This document shows positions 33,980 to 45,957 of a stretch of DNA of 64,000 bases, one piece after another (positions within the stretch are counted from its first letter, which is position 1; the number at the start of each line of letters is the position of its first letter). Source of the DNA: Thalassolituus maritimus (GTDB taxonomy: Bacteria; Pseudomonadota; Gammaproteobacteria; Pseudomonadales; Oceanobacteraceae); NCBI RefSeq assembly GCF_900156675.1, contig NZ_FTOH01000005.1:124001-188000 (forward strand). The letters run 5' to 3'. Below the pieces are notes generated by a model, which did no database searches, was not told the DNA's origin, and saw only the letters and a program-made list of their open reading frames with translations. Position numbers and translations under genes: made by a program.

Positions 33980-34872
33980 CAGTTCCGAGCTCCAAAACTC
34001 TGATTAATCATAAAACGACTATTGCCGCGCTGAACTTCAATCTGCGCGCGGCCTTCCTGCATCACCTGATCAAGTAACGCCTGATCAGACGACGCGTCTC
34101 CCAACTGCTGCCCATTAATGGAAAGCAGAACATCGCCGGGTTTCATTCCGGCTTTCAATAATATTGAGCTGTTATCAACCCGATAACCTTCACCAACGCC
34201 CACAGATTCAAGCCCCAGGCCATCGATCACGGCTTCTGGTGATTCTGTCGCGGCTTCACTGGCGATGCCCATAAAGTCAGACGGACGACGAATACGGCTG
34301 AAACGATCACGAAGCTGAGAAGCGCGTTCTTCACGTACCTCGCGTGGCGCCGGTTCCGGTGCACGGGCAGACACTCCGACACCGCGTGCAGAGAACTCTT
34401 CAAACTTCAGAGTTTCTAACTTACCCGCTGTATCAAGAATCACTTTATCGGGATACACACCTGCCAGTTTGGTGCGGCCCTGAACCACATCACCCACACG
34501 GTAGAAGTCGCCTTTACCGCCCTTCTGAGCAATGATCGCGCTCGACATTTCGGCCGTGCTCGATTGCATCACGCCGAGCAGTTCGAGGCGTAAACGGGTA
34601 TCCGGTGCATCCACTTCTTTTACAGCCACGACTGGCTCTGCACCGACTTCACCAAATAAGTGGTATTGTGCGGCACTGACCTGAGGCGTTTTAGCGGCGG
34701 AGGACTGCCCTGCCACAGGTGCTTTCAATATAAGCGGCTCGGGTGCCAGCACCATCCAGAAGATCTTCGCCAGTAGCCAGGCCGTCAACAAGGTGAGCAC
34801 AACGTACGCAAGGCGCTTCGCCCAGCGTTGCCACGGGGTCAATTCAACAGACTGATTCACTACAGCGACCAT
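33979..34872 (-). CDS. gspC: Type II secretion inner membrane protein GspC
   Basis: 297 residues. N-terminal cytoplasmic stretch and one membrane helix (about 20-42), then the homology region (HLFGEVGAEP, LRLELLGVMQSSTAEMSSAI, YRVGDVVQGRTKLAGVYPDK) that contacts GspD, and a C-terminal PDZ domain (YRVDNSSILLKAGMKPGDVL, INGQQLGDA). GspC links the inner membrane platform with the secretin and helps select substrates. It is followed directly by gspD and preceded by gspN, an operon order distinct from the E. coli-type C-D-E-F string. Confidence 0.93.
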   Translation of the reverse strand: MVAVVNQSVELTPWQRWAKRLAYVVLTLLTAWLLAKIFWMVLAPEPLILKAPVAGQSSAAKTPQVSAAQYHLFGEVGAEPVVAVKEVDAPDTRLRLELLGVMQSSTAEMSSAIIAQKGGKGDFYRVGDVVQGRTKLAGVYPDKVILDTAGKLETLKFEEFSARGVGVSARAPEPAPREVREERASQLRDRFSRIRRPSDFMGIASEAATESPEAVIDGLGLESVGVGEGYRVDNSSILLKAGMKPGDVLLSINGQQLGDASSDQALLDQVMQEGRAQIEVQRGNSRFMINQSFGARN

Positions 34873-34892
34873 CGTTTATCAAAGCGCTCAGA

Positions 34893-35672
34893 TTATAGAA
34901 ACTTCTGCGACACTTCAAAAATTACCGTGTCTGCATCTGCTTGTTTGTCAGGCCAGCTCTGACCCGCAATATCCACGGCACGACGCAGTACTGTCATGCC
35001 CCCCCAACCGTCTTCCTGAAGAAATAGCTGCCCAAGAGGTTCACCATCGGCTGTCGCCACAGGCACAGTCACTTTAGGCCCGTCCATAACGATGTTCGCC
35101 ACCAGCATCGGGAGTTCAGTATCAATTGCCTGCCGCTCTACACGTGCACGAAGTTGACCGCCGGAATACACCAGCTGTCCGGAAATATCGTTAATGCCCT
35201 GATCGGCAATGGAGATATCTGCATTGAGGCGGCTCAATTCAAAGCTGCCATCAAGATTCGCCCGTGCCTGCATTAACAGAGGCGCCAGTGCCGACGAATC
35301 CAGATAGCCATTCAGATCTTCAATAATGACGCGCTCAGGCAAGCCTGCGTATAGCCCTGTTGCCTGCGCAGCGCCTGTCAGACGAATGTTTTCACCTTCA
35401 GCATTGATAGCCAGGTCTGCGTTACCGAGGAGCAGCGACAGCGGGCTCAACTCCCAGCCAGCGGCAATCGTACCCGCCTGAGGAACGCCAATATCCGCGC
35501 GCCCCTGCCACAATGTGCCAGTCGGATTCTGAATCCGCACAGGCAAGTCCCGGGCGTAGGGCTCGGCGTATTTCCAAAGGAAGTGGATAGGTGTGGTAGC
35601 AACCACTATCAGGATGAAAGCCAGCAAACCAAGCAGTATGTACCACTTCGCTGACCATACGGCACGCAGCAT
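34893..35672 (-). CDS. gspN: Type II secretion protein GspN
   Basis: 259 residues with one N-terminal membrane anchor (about 10-30, WYILLGLLAFILIVVATTPI) and a periplasmic beta-rich domain: QNPTGTLWQGRADIGVPQAG, WELSPLSLLLGNADLAI, and ISGQLVYSGGQLRARVE. The TGTLWQG and W-x-L-x-P patterns are characteristic of GspN, an accessory subunit present in some type II systems. It precedes gspC by 20 bases on the minus strand and probably leads the gspN-C-D operon. Confidence 0.85.
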   Translation of the reverse strand: MLRAVWSAKWYILLGLLAFILIVVATTPIHFLWKYAEPYARDLPVRIQNPTGTLWQGRADIGVPQAGTIAAGWELSPLSLLLGNADLAINAEGENIRLTGAAQATGLYAGLPERVIIEDLNGYLDSSALAPLLMQARANLDGSFELSRLNADISIADQGINDISGQLVYSGGQLRARVERQAIDTELPMLVANIVMDGPKVTVPVATADGEPLGQLFLQEDGWGGMTVLRRAVDIAGQSWPDKQADADTVIFEVSQKFL

Positions 35673-35876
35673 AATTTTTATTCTGTCCTTGTTTCCGATC
35701 GGACATTCTACCAGCAGGGGATGTAAATTTAACCTGACTTCAAACAGATGGCGTAAATAATGGTCAACCAGCCTGCGTTTTCAGACACAATAAGGGCAGG
35801 TTAACAGGGTTTTATGACAGGCGTGTAACAAAAGTGTCTTTTTTTGATCGGGTGTTGACCTGGTTTTGGTCCGGCC

Positions 35877-36215
35877 TCAGTCGTCTCCGAGCAGCTCGGG
35901 CACGGGCATCAGTTTCAGTTTAAGGGAGTAAGCACGATCACCACTGACCAGCCTCTGTTTCTGAGGGCGGGACAGTTTTTTCACCTGCATTTCAGCCCGC
36001 AACGCATCGCCATGTTCACCAGCAACCGCCACGAAGCGCAACACCAAAGGCCCTTTGCCCCTCAGAAAACGCGCTGTGCGGCGACCATTGCTGCAATGCT
36101 CTTTGAAGCGACGGCTTACATCCAGCGTGATCCCGCAGTAGAGATGCCCGCTGGCGGTTTCTATAAGGTACAGATACCAGAGGTCGATTTCGTCGACGCT
36201 ACCGATTTGATCCAT
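35877..36215 (-). CDS. GIY-YIG nuclease-family protein (UPF0213/YhbQ type)
   Basis: 112 residues from ATG 36215, where the domain begins; a start at 36263 would add 16 poorly fitting residues. The GIY-YIG core is read as WYLYLIETASGHLYCGITLD, with the Arg and His of the fold in DVSRRFKEHCSNG and later KGPLVLRFVAV. E. coli YhbQ has the same size. The biochemical role of the family is not settled; DNA repair or nuclease activity has been suggested. It is divergent from the hemolysin III gene, 69 bases away. Confidence 0.85.
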   Translation of the reverse strand: MDQIGSVDEIDLWYLYLIETASGHLYCGITLDVSRRFKEHCSNGRRTARFLRGKGPLVLRFVAVAGEHGDALRAEMQVKKLSRPQKQRLVSGDRAYSLKLKLMPVPELLGDD

Positions 36216-36284
36216 CGTTGTTTTCTCTGCCACCGCTTTACCGTATGGTGTGCCGCAACTCATAAGTTTTTACCGGACAACCGC

Positions 36285-36953
36285 ATGCATTCTGTTTTCC
36301 GTGATCCTATCAGCGGCCTTACCCACCTGGCCGGGGCTGTTTTTGCCATTGTTGCACTCGGTATTCTGATGGCAAGAGCCGCGATGTACGGCGAAGTCGT
36401 ACATATTGTCTCATTCGCAATCTTCGGCGCAACACTGTTTCTGATGTTTGCAGCCAGCGCTCTGTACCATCTGATTCACGCGTCAGAGCAGGTGATTCTC
36501 TGGCTCAAACGTATAGATCATATTGCGATTTTCCTGTTGATTGCCGGTACGTACACCCCTTTCTGCCTGATTCCTTTGTACGGCAATACGGGTCTGATCT
36601 TACTTGTTGCCGTCTGGAGCTTGGCGCTTGCAGGCATCGCTCTGAAGCTGTTCTGGATTTCAGCGCCACGCTGGCTATCAACTCTGATATATGTCGGTAT
36701 GGGCTGGCTGGTCGTGTTCGCGTTTGAGCCAGCCATGGCGCGCGTACCCGAAGGTGCTTTATGGTGGCTGCTCTTCGGTGGTATCGCCTACTCTGTTGGT
36801 GCCATCGTTTATGCGCTGCGCTGGCCTGATCCATGGCCACGCTGGGTCGGTTTCCACGAAATCTGGCATATCTTCGTCATGGCTGGCGCTTTCTGCCACT
36901 TCTGGGCCATCGCCTTCCACCTGTCCCATGTTTCGGTGGGGGCTGGCGTATGA
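36285..36953 (+). CDS. Hemolysin III / TrhA-family membrane protein
   Basis: 222 residues from ATG 36285; the frame is open further back, but upstream it only mirrors the opposite gene. Seven membrane helices. The conserved metal-site residues of the family are present: SALYHLIH, RIDHIAIFLLIAGTYTPF, and FHEIWHIFVMAGAFCHFWAI (Ser, His, Asp, and two His). Homologues include YqfA of E. coli and the PAQR receptors; hydrolase or lipid-homeostasis roles are proposed, and haemolysis is known only for some Bacillus proteins. The stop overlaps the next gene start (ATGA), so it is translationally coupled to arfB. Confidence 0.9.
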   Translation: MHSVFRDPISGLTHLAGAVFAIVALGILMARAAMYGEVVHIVSFAIFGATLFLMFAASALYHLIHASEQVILWLKRIDHIAIFLLIAGTYTPFCLIPLYGNTGLILLVAVWSLALAGIALKLFWISAPRWLSTLIYVGMGWLVVFAFEPAMARVPEGALWWLLFGGIAYSVGAIVYALRWPDPWPRWVGFHEIWHIFVMAGAFCHFWAIAFHLSHVSVGAGV

Positions 36954-37372
36954 ACGCGAACGGACTCTACATCAACCACAGAATTACCCTCCCCTGGGCT
37001 GAAATCACCCTCAAAGCTATCCGGGCACAGGGCGCCGGCGGTCAGAACGTAAATAAAGTGGCGTCGGCCATTCATCTTCGTTTTGATGTGCGACGCTCGT
37101 CGCTACCTGAGGATGTGAAAGAAGACGTACTCAAACTGGATGACCAGCGCCTCACACAGGACGGTACTATCATCATCAAAGCGCAGCGTTTCAGGACACA
37201 GGAGAAAAATCGGGAGGATGCCCTGCAACGGTTGCAGCAGCTGATTCGTTTTGCCCTCCAGAAAGATAAGCCGAGAGTGGCAACACGACCAACGCGTGCG
37301 TCGCAACGCCGGAGAGTCGATCAGAAAGTTCAACGTGGCCAGGTCAAAGCCTTGCGCGGCAAAGTTCAGTAG
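36950..37372 (+). CDS. arfB: Alternative ribosome-rescue factor ArfB
   Basis: 140 residues, the size of E. coli ArfB (YaeJ). It is a peptidyl-tRNA hydrolase that frees ribosomes stalled without a stop codon. The class I release factor motif is IRAQGAGGQNVNKVASAIHL with GGQ, and the C-terminal basic tail (RPTRASQRRRVDQKVQRGQV) that enters the empty mRNA channel is intact. The start ATG overlaps the hemolysin III stop by four bases. The stop codon lies within a short tandem repeat. Confidence 0.93.
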   Translation: MNANGLYINHRITLPWAEITLKAIRAQGAGGQNVNKVASAIHLRFDVRRSSLPEDVKEDVLKLDDQRLTQDGTIIIKAQRFRTQEKNREDALQRLQQLIRFALQKDKPRVATRPTRASQRRRVDQKVQRGQVKALRGKVQ

Positions 37373-37402
37373 CAGAGTTCAATAGCAAAGTTCAGCAATA
37401 GC
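37361..37402. repeat. Short tandem repeat over the arfB stop codon
   Basis: Three near-copies of a 13-base unit: AAAGTTCAGTAGC (37361-37373), AGAGTTCAATAGC (37374-37386), AAAGTTCAGCAATAGC (37387-37402). The first contains the arfB stop. Confidence 0.75.
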
Positions 37403-37416
37403 CCCGCAGGCCGCCA

Positions 37417-39949
<2,533 letters not shown>

Positions 39950-40056
39950 GCTGGCCTCTCGGTGTCAGTCGTTCTAGAATTGGGCCCCAGAATTGGCGCC
40001 CTGATAAGCCGCTAAAGATAACACACTTCATTCCGGAATCGCGCCTGCTGCCCTAC

Positions 40057-42504
40057 ATGACTGACCTGAACCGAACATCTCAGTATCTACTCCTGTACTT
40101 TTGCCTGTACCTGCGCCCGTGCCTGCATCTATTGCTACCTGCACTCGCCACCGGTCTGAGCCACCAAGCATTGGCCGACTCTGCGGAGCACTTCAACTAT
40201 GAAGCCCTCGGCTGGACTCCGAGATCGCAGCTCCCTGCAGAACAGGCTGAAGCGCTTCCGGAGTTCTGCACGGGCGCCTACGTTGTCACCACACCCGCGG
40301 CTCTCGACACCGACAGGATTGAAGCTGAGGCCGATCAGGGAACCTTAACCCGCGCTGGAGAAATTGAGCTGAGTGGCGATGTAGTATTTCAGCGACGAGA
40401 CCAGCTGCTCAAAGCTGATTACGCGCATTGGTTTCCTGAGCAACAGGTGGCTAATTTCAAGGGCAATGTGTCCGTCACCTCTCCGGGCATGACGCTGGGT
40501 GGCGACAACGCTCGTATCGACGACGCACAGGGTGATATCGAACTGAACCACAGCGCCTGGGTCATTGCCGACCGTCACCTGAGAGGAACCGCAGAACAAC
40601 TGGGATCACCCCAAGATCAGGTTCTGGAAATGAAAGGGGCTACCCTGACCTTCTGCGAACCCGGCCACAACGACTGGGACATCGCAGCCAGCGAACTGAG
40701 CCTGGATCAGAACGAAGGATTTGGTACTGCTTGGCACACTCGACTCAGGGTCGCCGAAGTACCGATCCTGTACATACCTTATTATCGCTTCCCGATTGAT
40801 GACCGGCGCCTCACCGGCTTCCTCGATCCGTCACTGTCTGTGAACGGTATGGGCCAGGCGGAAGATATTCAGATTCCTTTTTATCTCAATATCGCCCCCA
40901 ACCTGGATGCCACCATCACTGCCCACCACGTGCTTGATCATGGTTTGTTGTGGGAAAACCAACTACGACACAAAACAGCGCTTTTCGGTGATGGCGAGCT
41001 GAATTACGGCATTCTCGCTGACGACGAAGAAACCGGCGAAGAACGCTCTCTGGTGAATTACTCACAAACGGGTCGTTGGGGCCGTCACTGGAGCCACGAA
41101 TTTCTCTACAACAATGTCAGTGATGAGGACTACTTCTCGGACATGAACCCGAGTGCCTCTGTGTACCGGGCTTCCCATCTGCCAAGAAGAGGCCTGATTC
41201 GCTACGATACGACACCGGTGAAAGCGACTTTTCTTGCTGAGAGCTTTCAGACGACGGACGAAGACATCTCGCTCAGCAACCGACCGTATCGCCGCCTGCC
41301 TCAGGTCGGCCTGACACTCACACCAACATCAGAGTCAGGCTGGACAATGAAGCAAACCGTGCAGGCCACACGCTTCAACCGCGAAAGCTCCGCCGTGATC
41401 GACGGCAATCAGCAGACGCTCAGTGGCCGCGCCGCTCTTAACGGTGATCGTTTTCTGTCGGACACCCGCATCGCCTACCCAATGACACAGCCATACGGTT
41501 TCTTCACGCCTGCACTGGATTACCGCTATCGCAGCTACCGGCTTTACGATGCAGAGCCCACAGACGACGATGAAACGCCAGCGTTCGGAGCACCCCGTCT
41601 GACCCTCGACGGCGGCCTCTTCTTTGAGCGTGAAACCAGCGCCTTCAATACCGACTACATTCAGACTCTGGAACCTCGCGTGCTGTATGCGTACAGCCCC
41701 TACCGTAGCGGTCAGGAAGACATTCCGGCCTTCGATACCAAAGCCACCAGCGTCACCTACTCAAGCTTATTCAACGGTGACCGCTTTACCGGCGGCGACC
41801 GCCTGGCAGACCTGAATCAGATCAGTACCGGGGTCACAACACGCTATATCCGCGACGATGGTCTGGAACAGCTCCGGGCTGGCGTAGGTCAGATCTGGTA
41901 TTTCCGCGATCGTGAAGTGAACATCAACGAGACCGAAAGCGACTACCTTGAGCGCCATACATCCAGCACTCTGGGTGAAGCGGAATGGAACCCGAACAGC
42001 GACTGGACAGTCTTCTCTTTTCTCGAGTGGGATTCGCATCAGGACTACTTCCGTCAGCAACGCTACGGTGTCCGCTTCCGTGATGAAGCGAATCATATGT
42101 TAAGCCTCAGCAATACACGCACCGAGAGCCGCGACCCTGACACTGAAACTAGCTACAATACGCACCAACTTGATGCCAGTGCATTCTGGTCTCTGAACGA
42201 TCGTTGGGCGCTATTTGCAAGGCAGCTTCGTGATCTGAAACACTATGAGACGGGAGAACGTCGCCCGGAAGACCCGGTTCTGGAGTCTCTGGCCGGATTC
42301 GAATATCAGAATTGTTGCTGGCGAGCACAATTCACCTATCGGGAAAGTTCACCCCGCAGCTCAGGGGAGTTCTCAACCGAAAAACATTACGGCTTTATGC
42401 TGAGCATTCAGTTAAAAGGTCTGACCACACTGGGCAGCGGCACCGACAGCCTCTTGTCTGAAAGCATTTATGGATACTCAAGACGCCAATACCATGACTA
42501 TTAA
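40057..42504 (+). CDS. lptD: LPS-assembly protein LptD
   Basis: 815 residues. A long signal region (1-41, ending ALA), an N-terminal OstA/LptA-like beta-jellyroll (ADQGTLTRAGEIELSGDVVF, VANFKGNVSVTSPGMTL), and a C-terminal barrel of about 550 residues. It inserts lipopolysaccharide into the outer leaflet together with LptE. Cysteines expected for the interdomain disulfides are present: FCTGAY near 71, TFCEPGH near 203, and the CC pair in NCCWRAQF near 753. It heads the lptD-surA-pdxA-rsmA-apaG-apaH-glpE string; surA starts inside its last codons. Confidence 0.96.
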   Translation: MTDLNRTSQYLLLYFCLYLRPCLHLLLPALATGLSHQALADSAEHFNYEALGWTPRSQLPAEQAEALPEFCTGAYVVTTPAALDTDRIEAEADQGTLTRAGEIELSGDVVFQRRDQLLKADYAHWFPEQQVANFKGNVSVTSPGMTLGGDNARIDDAQGDIELNHSAWVIADRHLRGTAEQLGSPQDQVLEMKGATLTFCEPGHNDWDIAASELSLDQNEGFGTAWHTRLRVAEVPILYIPYYRFPIDDRRLTGFLDPSLSVNGMGQAEDIQIPFYLNIAPNLDATITAHHVLDHGLLWENQLRHKTALFGDGELNYGILADDEETGEERSLVNYSQTGRWGRHWSHEFLYNNVSDEDYFSDMNPSASVYRASHLPRRGLIRYDTTPVKATFLAESFQTTDEDISLSNRPYRRLPQVGLTLTPTSESGWTMKQTVQATRFNRESSAVIDGNQQTLSGRAALNGDRFLSDTRIAYPMTQPYGFFTPALDYRYRSYRLYDAEPTDDDETPAFGAPRLTLDGGLFFERETSAFNTDYIQTLEPRVLYAYSPYRSGQEDIPAFDTKATSVTYSSLFNGDRFTGGDRLADLNQISTGVTTRYIRDDGLEQLRAGVGQIWYFRDREVNINETESDYLERHTSSTLGEAEWNPNSDWTVFSFLEWDSHQDYFRQQRYGVRFRDEANHMLSLSNTRTESRDPDTETSYNTHQLDASAFWSLNDRWALFARQLRDLKHYETGERRPEDPVLESLAGFEYQNCCWRAQFTYRESSPRSSGEFSTEKHYGFMLSIQLKGLTTLGSGTDSLLSESIYGYSRRQYHDY

Positions 42505-43774
42505 GCACCTGATTTTTTCTCTTCTGGCAATGACTGTCAGCGCCTTACTCCATGCAGAGCCTCAGTTGATCGATCGAGTGGTGGCTGTTGTCGATGACGA
42601 CATCATCATGGAAAGCGAGCTAGAACAACGCATCAAAACGGTAGGTGTTCAGAGTAATCAGAACGAATTGCCAGAAGCAGATACCCTGCGCGAACAGGTA
42701 CTCGAGCGCATGATCACCGAAAGCGTGCAATTGCAGATGGCGGATCGTGCAGGCATCCGCATCAGTGAGTCGCAGCTGGATGACGCGATGGGACGCATCG
42801 CGGCGCAGAACGGTATGAGCCTGGCCGAGTTTCAACAGGCCATGACCAGCGAAGGCGTATCTTTCGCCTATGCCCGTGAACAGATTCGCAATGAAATGCG
42901 CATCAGCCGGGTACAGCAGTATCAGGTGGGTGAACGCATCGAGATCACAGATCAGGATATCGATTACTTTCTGGCCTCGGATATTGGGCGTATCGCTTCG
43001 GCTGCAGAATACAGACTTCGCCACATTCTGATTTCAGTTCGCTCTGGTGCCGCACCACAGGAATACAAAGAAGCTGAAAATAAAGCAGACAAGCTTGTGG
43101 CAGAGCTACGCGATGGCGCCGATTTCGGCAAAACTGCCATGGCCGAATCCCAGGGACGTACAGCCTTGAATGGCGGCGACATGGGCTGGCGTAAAGACGC
43201 TCAGCTACCATCCATTTTCGCGGACATTGCGCCCGAAATGAGCGTCGGCGATATCTCAGATCCGATCCGCACCGCCAGTGGTTTCCACATTATCAAGCTT
43301 GAAGACAAGCGCGGCGGTAACTCTCAGTTGATTCAACAGGCTGAAGTACGACATATTCTGATCACCCCGAATGAAGTGCGCGATCAGGATCAGGCCCGTG
43401 AACTCATTAATCAGATTTATGAGCGCCTGAAGGCCGGTGCAGATTTCGCAGAGCTGGCTCGTGAATACAGTGATGACCCCGGCAGCGGTGCCGGTGGCGG
43501 TGACCTTGGTTGGGTTTCACCCGGCGACATGGTGCCGGAATTTGAGCAAGCGATGGACGTTACTCCGACCGGTGAGTTAAGTACGCCGGTGCGCAGTCAG
43601 TTTGGCTGGCATGTGCTTCAGGTGACCGACCGTCGTGAAGCCGACATCGGTGAAGAAGTGCAGCGTAATCAGGTGCGCCAGATGCTTTATGGACGTCGCT
43701 TCGAAGAAGAACTTCCTATCTGGCTGCGTAAAATTCGCTCAGAAGCCTACGTCGACATCAAGGAACAGCCGTGA
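42494..43774 (+). CDS. surA: Periplasmic chaperone/prolyl isomerase SurA
   Basis: 426 residues from ATG 42494, which begins the signal peptide ([20 protein letters not shown], ending HAE); this overlaps the lptD end by 11 bases. N-terminal chaperone domain with [20 protein letters not shown], followed by two parvulin domains, [12 protein letters not shown]...[12 protein letters not shown] and [11 protein letters not shown]...[13 protein letters not shown], and the short C-terminal helix. SurA escorts outer membrane proteins, LptD among them, to the BAM complex, so its coupling to lptD is functional. Confidence 0.95.
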   Translation: MTIKHLIFSLLAMTVSALLHAEPQLIDRVVAVVDDDIIMESELEQRIKTVGVQSNQNELPEADTLREQVLERMITESVQLQMADRAGIRISESQLDDAMGRIAAQNGMSLAEFQQAMTSEGVSFAYAREQIRNEMRISRVQQYQVGERIEITDQDIDYFLASDIGRIASAAEYRLRHILISVRSGAAPQEYKEAENKADKLVAELRDGADFGKTAMAESQGRTALNGGDMGWRKDAQLPSIFADIAPEMSVGDISDPIRTASGFHIIKLEDKRGGNSQLIQQAEVRHILITPNEVRDQDQARELINQIYERLKAGADFAELAREYSDDPGSGAGGGDLGWVSPGDMVPEFEQAMDVTPTGELSTPVRSQFGWHVLQVTDRREADIGEEVQRNQVRQMLYGRRFEEELPIWLRKIRSEAYVDIKEQP

Positions 43775-44763
43775 GTCTGCGCCTTGCCGTAACGGCGGGA
43801 GAACCCGCCGGTATCGGGCCGGACCTCTGTGTTCAGATTGCCCAGGCTAAGCTGTCGACCGATCTTGTCGTTATCACAGACCCGGCAGTACTGGCTGACC
43901 GTGCGGACTCGCTGGGATTACCCCTGACCCTGCATACCTTTGGTGATGCCGGAGCACAATCGGGTAATGGTCACCTGACCGTATTTCCTGTGCCAGTGAA
44001 TGCAGCTGTCAGCCCTGGCGTTCTCAATAAAGAGAATGGCGCCTTCGTGATAGAAACTCTGCGCATCGCGGCTGAGGGATGTGTCGATGGTCGCTGGGAT
44101 GGCATAGTCACAGCACCGGTTCACAAAGGGGTCATTAACGAATCCGGCGTGCTTTTCAGTGGCCATACTGAGTATTTCCGTGATTACTGTGGCGTTGAAG
44201 AAGTCGTAATGATGCTCGCGACAGAAGATCTACGGGTCGCTCTTGTTACCACCCATCTACCGTTAAAAGACGTCGCCGATGCCTGCACTGGTGATCGCAT
44301 TCAACGTGTCAGTCGAATACTGAACAACGACCTGCAGCAATTCTTTGGTGTGCCTGCACCGCATATTCTGGTAGCAGGCCTGAACCCGCACGCGGGTGAA
44401 GACGGCCACCTGGGTCGCGAAGAAATCGATACCATCATTCCTGCCTTGAATGCACTGCGGGAAGAAGGGCTTAACCTGACAGGCCCCCTGCCTGCAGACA
44501 CCCTGTTTACACCCAAGTATCTGGATAACGCCGACGCGGCGCTGGCGATGTATCACGATCAGGGGCTACCTGTTCTTAAATTTCACGGCTTTGGCCGGGC
44601 TGCCAATATCACCTTGGGGCTGCCCATCGTCCGTACCTCTGTTGATCACGGCACTGCGTTAGATCTTGCTGGCACCGGCAAGGCTGACAGCGGTAGCCTG
44701 CACACCGCTATTCAGGTCGCCACTCAGATGGCCACCAACCGCAGAAAGGAAATAACCCAATGA
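43771..44763 (+). CDS. pdxA: 4-hydroxythreonine-4-phosphate dehydrogenase PdxA
   Basis: 330 residues starting at GTG 43771, which overlaps the surA stop by four bases. It oxidises 4-phosphohydroxy-L-threonine in pyridoxal phosphate synthesis. [18 protein letters not shown] is the substrate-binding N-terminus; [21 protein letters not shown] and [14 protein letters not shown] provide the three metal-binding histidines with [20 protein letters not shown]. The next gene rsmA starts within the pdxA stop. Confidence 0.95.
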   Translation: MSLRLAVTAGEPAGIGPDLCVQIAQAKLSTDLVVITDPAVLADRADSLGLPLTLHTFGDAGAQSGNGHLTVFPVPVNAAVSPGVLNKENGAFVIETLRIAAEGCVDGRWDGIVTAPVHKGVINESGVLFSGHTEYFRDYCGVEEVVMMLATEDLRVALVTTHLPLKDVADACTGDRIQRVSRILNNDLQQFFGVPAPHILVAGLNPHAGEDGHLGREEIDTIIPALNALREEGLNLTGPLPADTLFTPKYLDNADAALAMYHDQGLPVLKFHGFGRAANITLGLPIVRTSVDHGTALDLAGTGKADSGSLHTAIQVATQMATNRRKEITQ

Positions 44764-45590
44764 GTAAACACACACCCAAAGCCCATGGCCACAAGGCCCG
44801 GAAGCGCTTTGGCCAGAACTTTCTGCATGATCAGCACGTAATCGGAAAAATCGTAAAAGCGATCAGTCCGAAACCGACGGATTGTCTGGTAGAAATCGGG
44901 CCGGGGATGGGCGCACTGACCGAGCCGCTGCTGGAAACCTCTGGCAAGCTGGATGTGGTCGAACTCGACCGCGATCTGATTCCGATTCTGCGTACTAAGT
45001 TCTTTAATTATCCGGATTTTCGTATCCACGAAGGCGACGCGCTTAAGTTCGACTTCAATACAATTCTCGAGCCGGGCCAACGTCTGCGTATTGTGGGTAA
45101 CCTGCCCTATAACATTTCGACGCCGCTGATTTTTCATTTCCTGAGCCACCATAAAATGGTTCAGGACATGCACTTCATGCTGCAGAAAGAAGTCGTCGAG
45201 CGACTGGGCGCAGTGCCGGGCAACGGTGACTACGGTCGCTTGAGCATCATGGCGCAGTACTACTGCAAAGTAGAACCTCTCTTTATTGTCGGGCCAGGCG
45301 CATTTAACCCGCCACCTAAGGTCGAGTCCGCCATTGTACGCATGGAGCCTTACGAAGAGCTGCCGTTTCCCGCGAAAGACCACAAGGTACTTGAGCGCGT
45401 AGTACGTGAAGCCTTCAGTATGCGACGCAAAACTATCCGTAATACATTGAAAAATCTCATTGATGCCGCCACCCTTGAAAGTATTGGTATTGATACTGGC
45501 CTGCGCCCAGAGAATCTGACACTGGAGCAATACGTTACCATTGCAGATAAGGTGGCAGAGCTACTGAAGGAGTCATCCGATGAAGCTTGA
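44760..45590 (+). CDS. rsmA: 16S rRNA dimethyladenosine transferase RsmA (KsgA)
   Basis: 276 residues. It dimethylates two adjacent adenosines near the 3' end of 16S rRNA (A1518, A1519), a late check on small-subunit assembly. [18 protein letters not shown] and [16 protein letters not shown] bind S-adenosylmethionine; [16 protein letters not shown] is the catalytic NLPY motif. The C-terminal helical domain ([15 protein letters not shown]) is intact. It overlaps pdxA and apaG on either side. Confidence 0.96.
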   Translation: MSKHTPKAHGHKARKRFGQNFLHDQHVIGKIVKAISPKPTDCLVEIGPGMGALTEPLLETSGKLDVVELDRDLIPILRTKFFNYPDFRIHEGDALKFDFNTILEPGQRLRIVGNLPYNISTPLIFHFLSHHKMVQDMHFMLQKEVVERLGAVPGNGDYGRLSIMAQYYCKVEPLFIVGPGAFNPPPKVESAIVRMEPYEELPFPAKDHKVLERVVREAFSMRRKTIRNTLKNLIDAATLESIGIDTGLRPENLTLEQYVTIADKVAELLKESSDEA

Positions 45591-45957
45591 AGACACCGTC
45601 AATGTTGAGGTGGAAACCGAATATCTCGAAGAGCAGTCACTGCCAGAAGATGACCGCTTTGTATTCGCTTACCACATCAGCATCACCAACCGCGGTGATC
45701 AGGGAGCGACACTGCGCACGCGCCATTGGTTTATCGCCGACGGCAATGCCGATGTGCAGGAAGTAAAAGGTGAAGGCGTTATTGGCGAACAGCCTACCAT
45801 TGAGCCCGGTGAGACCTATCGCTACTCATCAGGATCAGTTTTACAGACACGCGTCGGAAGCATGCGCGGCTACTATGTGATGGAAGCTGACGACGGCACT
45901 CTGTTTCATGCGACCATCCCTGTATTCACTCTGGCTCTGCCTAACGCACTGAACTGA
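45580..45957 (+). CDS. apaG: ApaG protein
   Basis: 125 residues, normal for the family. A fibronectin type III-like beta sandwich; [20 protein letters not shown] and [20 protein letters not shown] with the [11 protein letters not shown] turn are characteristic. E. coli ApaG binds divalent metals and pyrophosphate-type ligands; the function is not fully known. It sits between rsmA and apaH, overlapping both, the conserved order of enterobacteria and pseudomonads. Confidence 0.95.
   Translation: MKLEDTVNVEVETEYLEEQSLPEDDRFVFAYHISITNRGDQGATLRTRHWFIADGNADVQEVKGEGVIGEQPTIEPGETYRYSSGSVLQTRVGSMRGYYVMEADDGTLFHATIPVFTLALPNALN

Noticed and set aside
36012-36284. N-terminal extension of the hemolysin III protein
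   Set aside because: The upstream frame overlaps the GIY-YIG gene on the other strand and has no family similarity; membrane protein homology begins at ATG 36285.
44724-45530. A 268-codon open frame opposite rsmA
   Set aside because: Antisense to a clear rRNA methyltransferase gene, no motif and no start signal.
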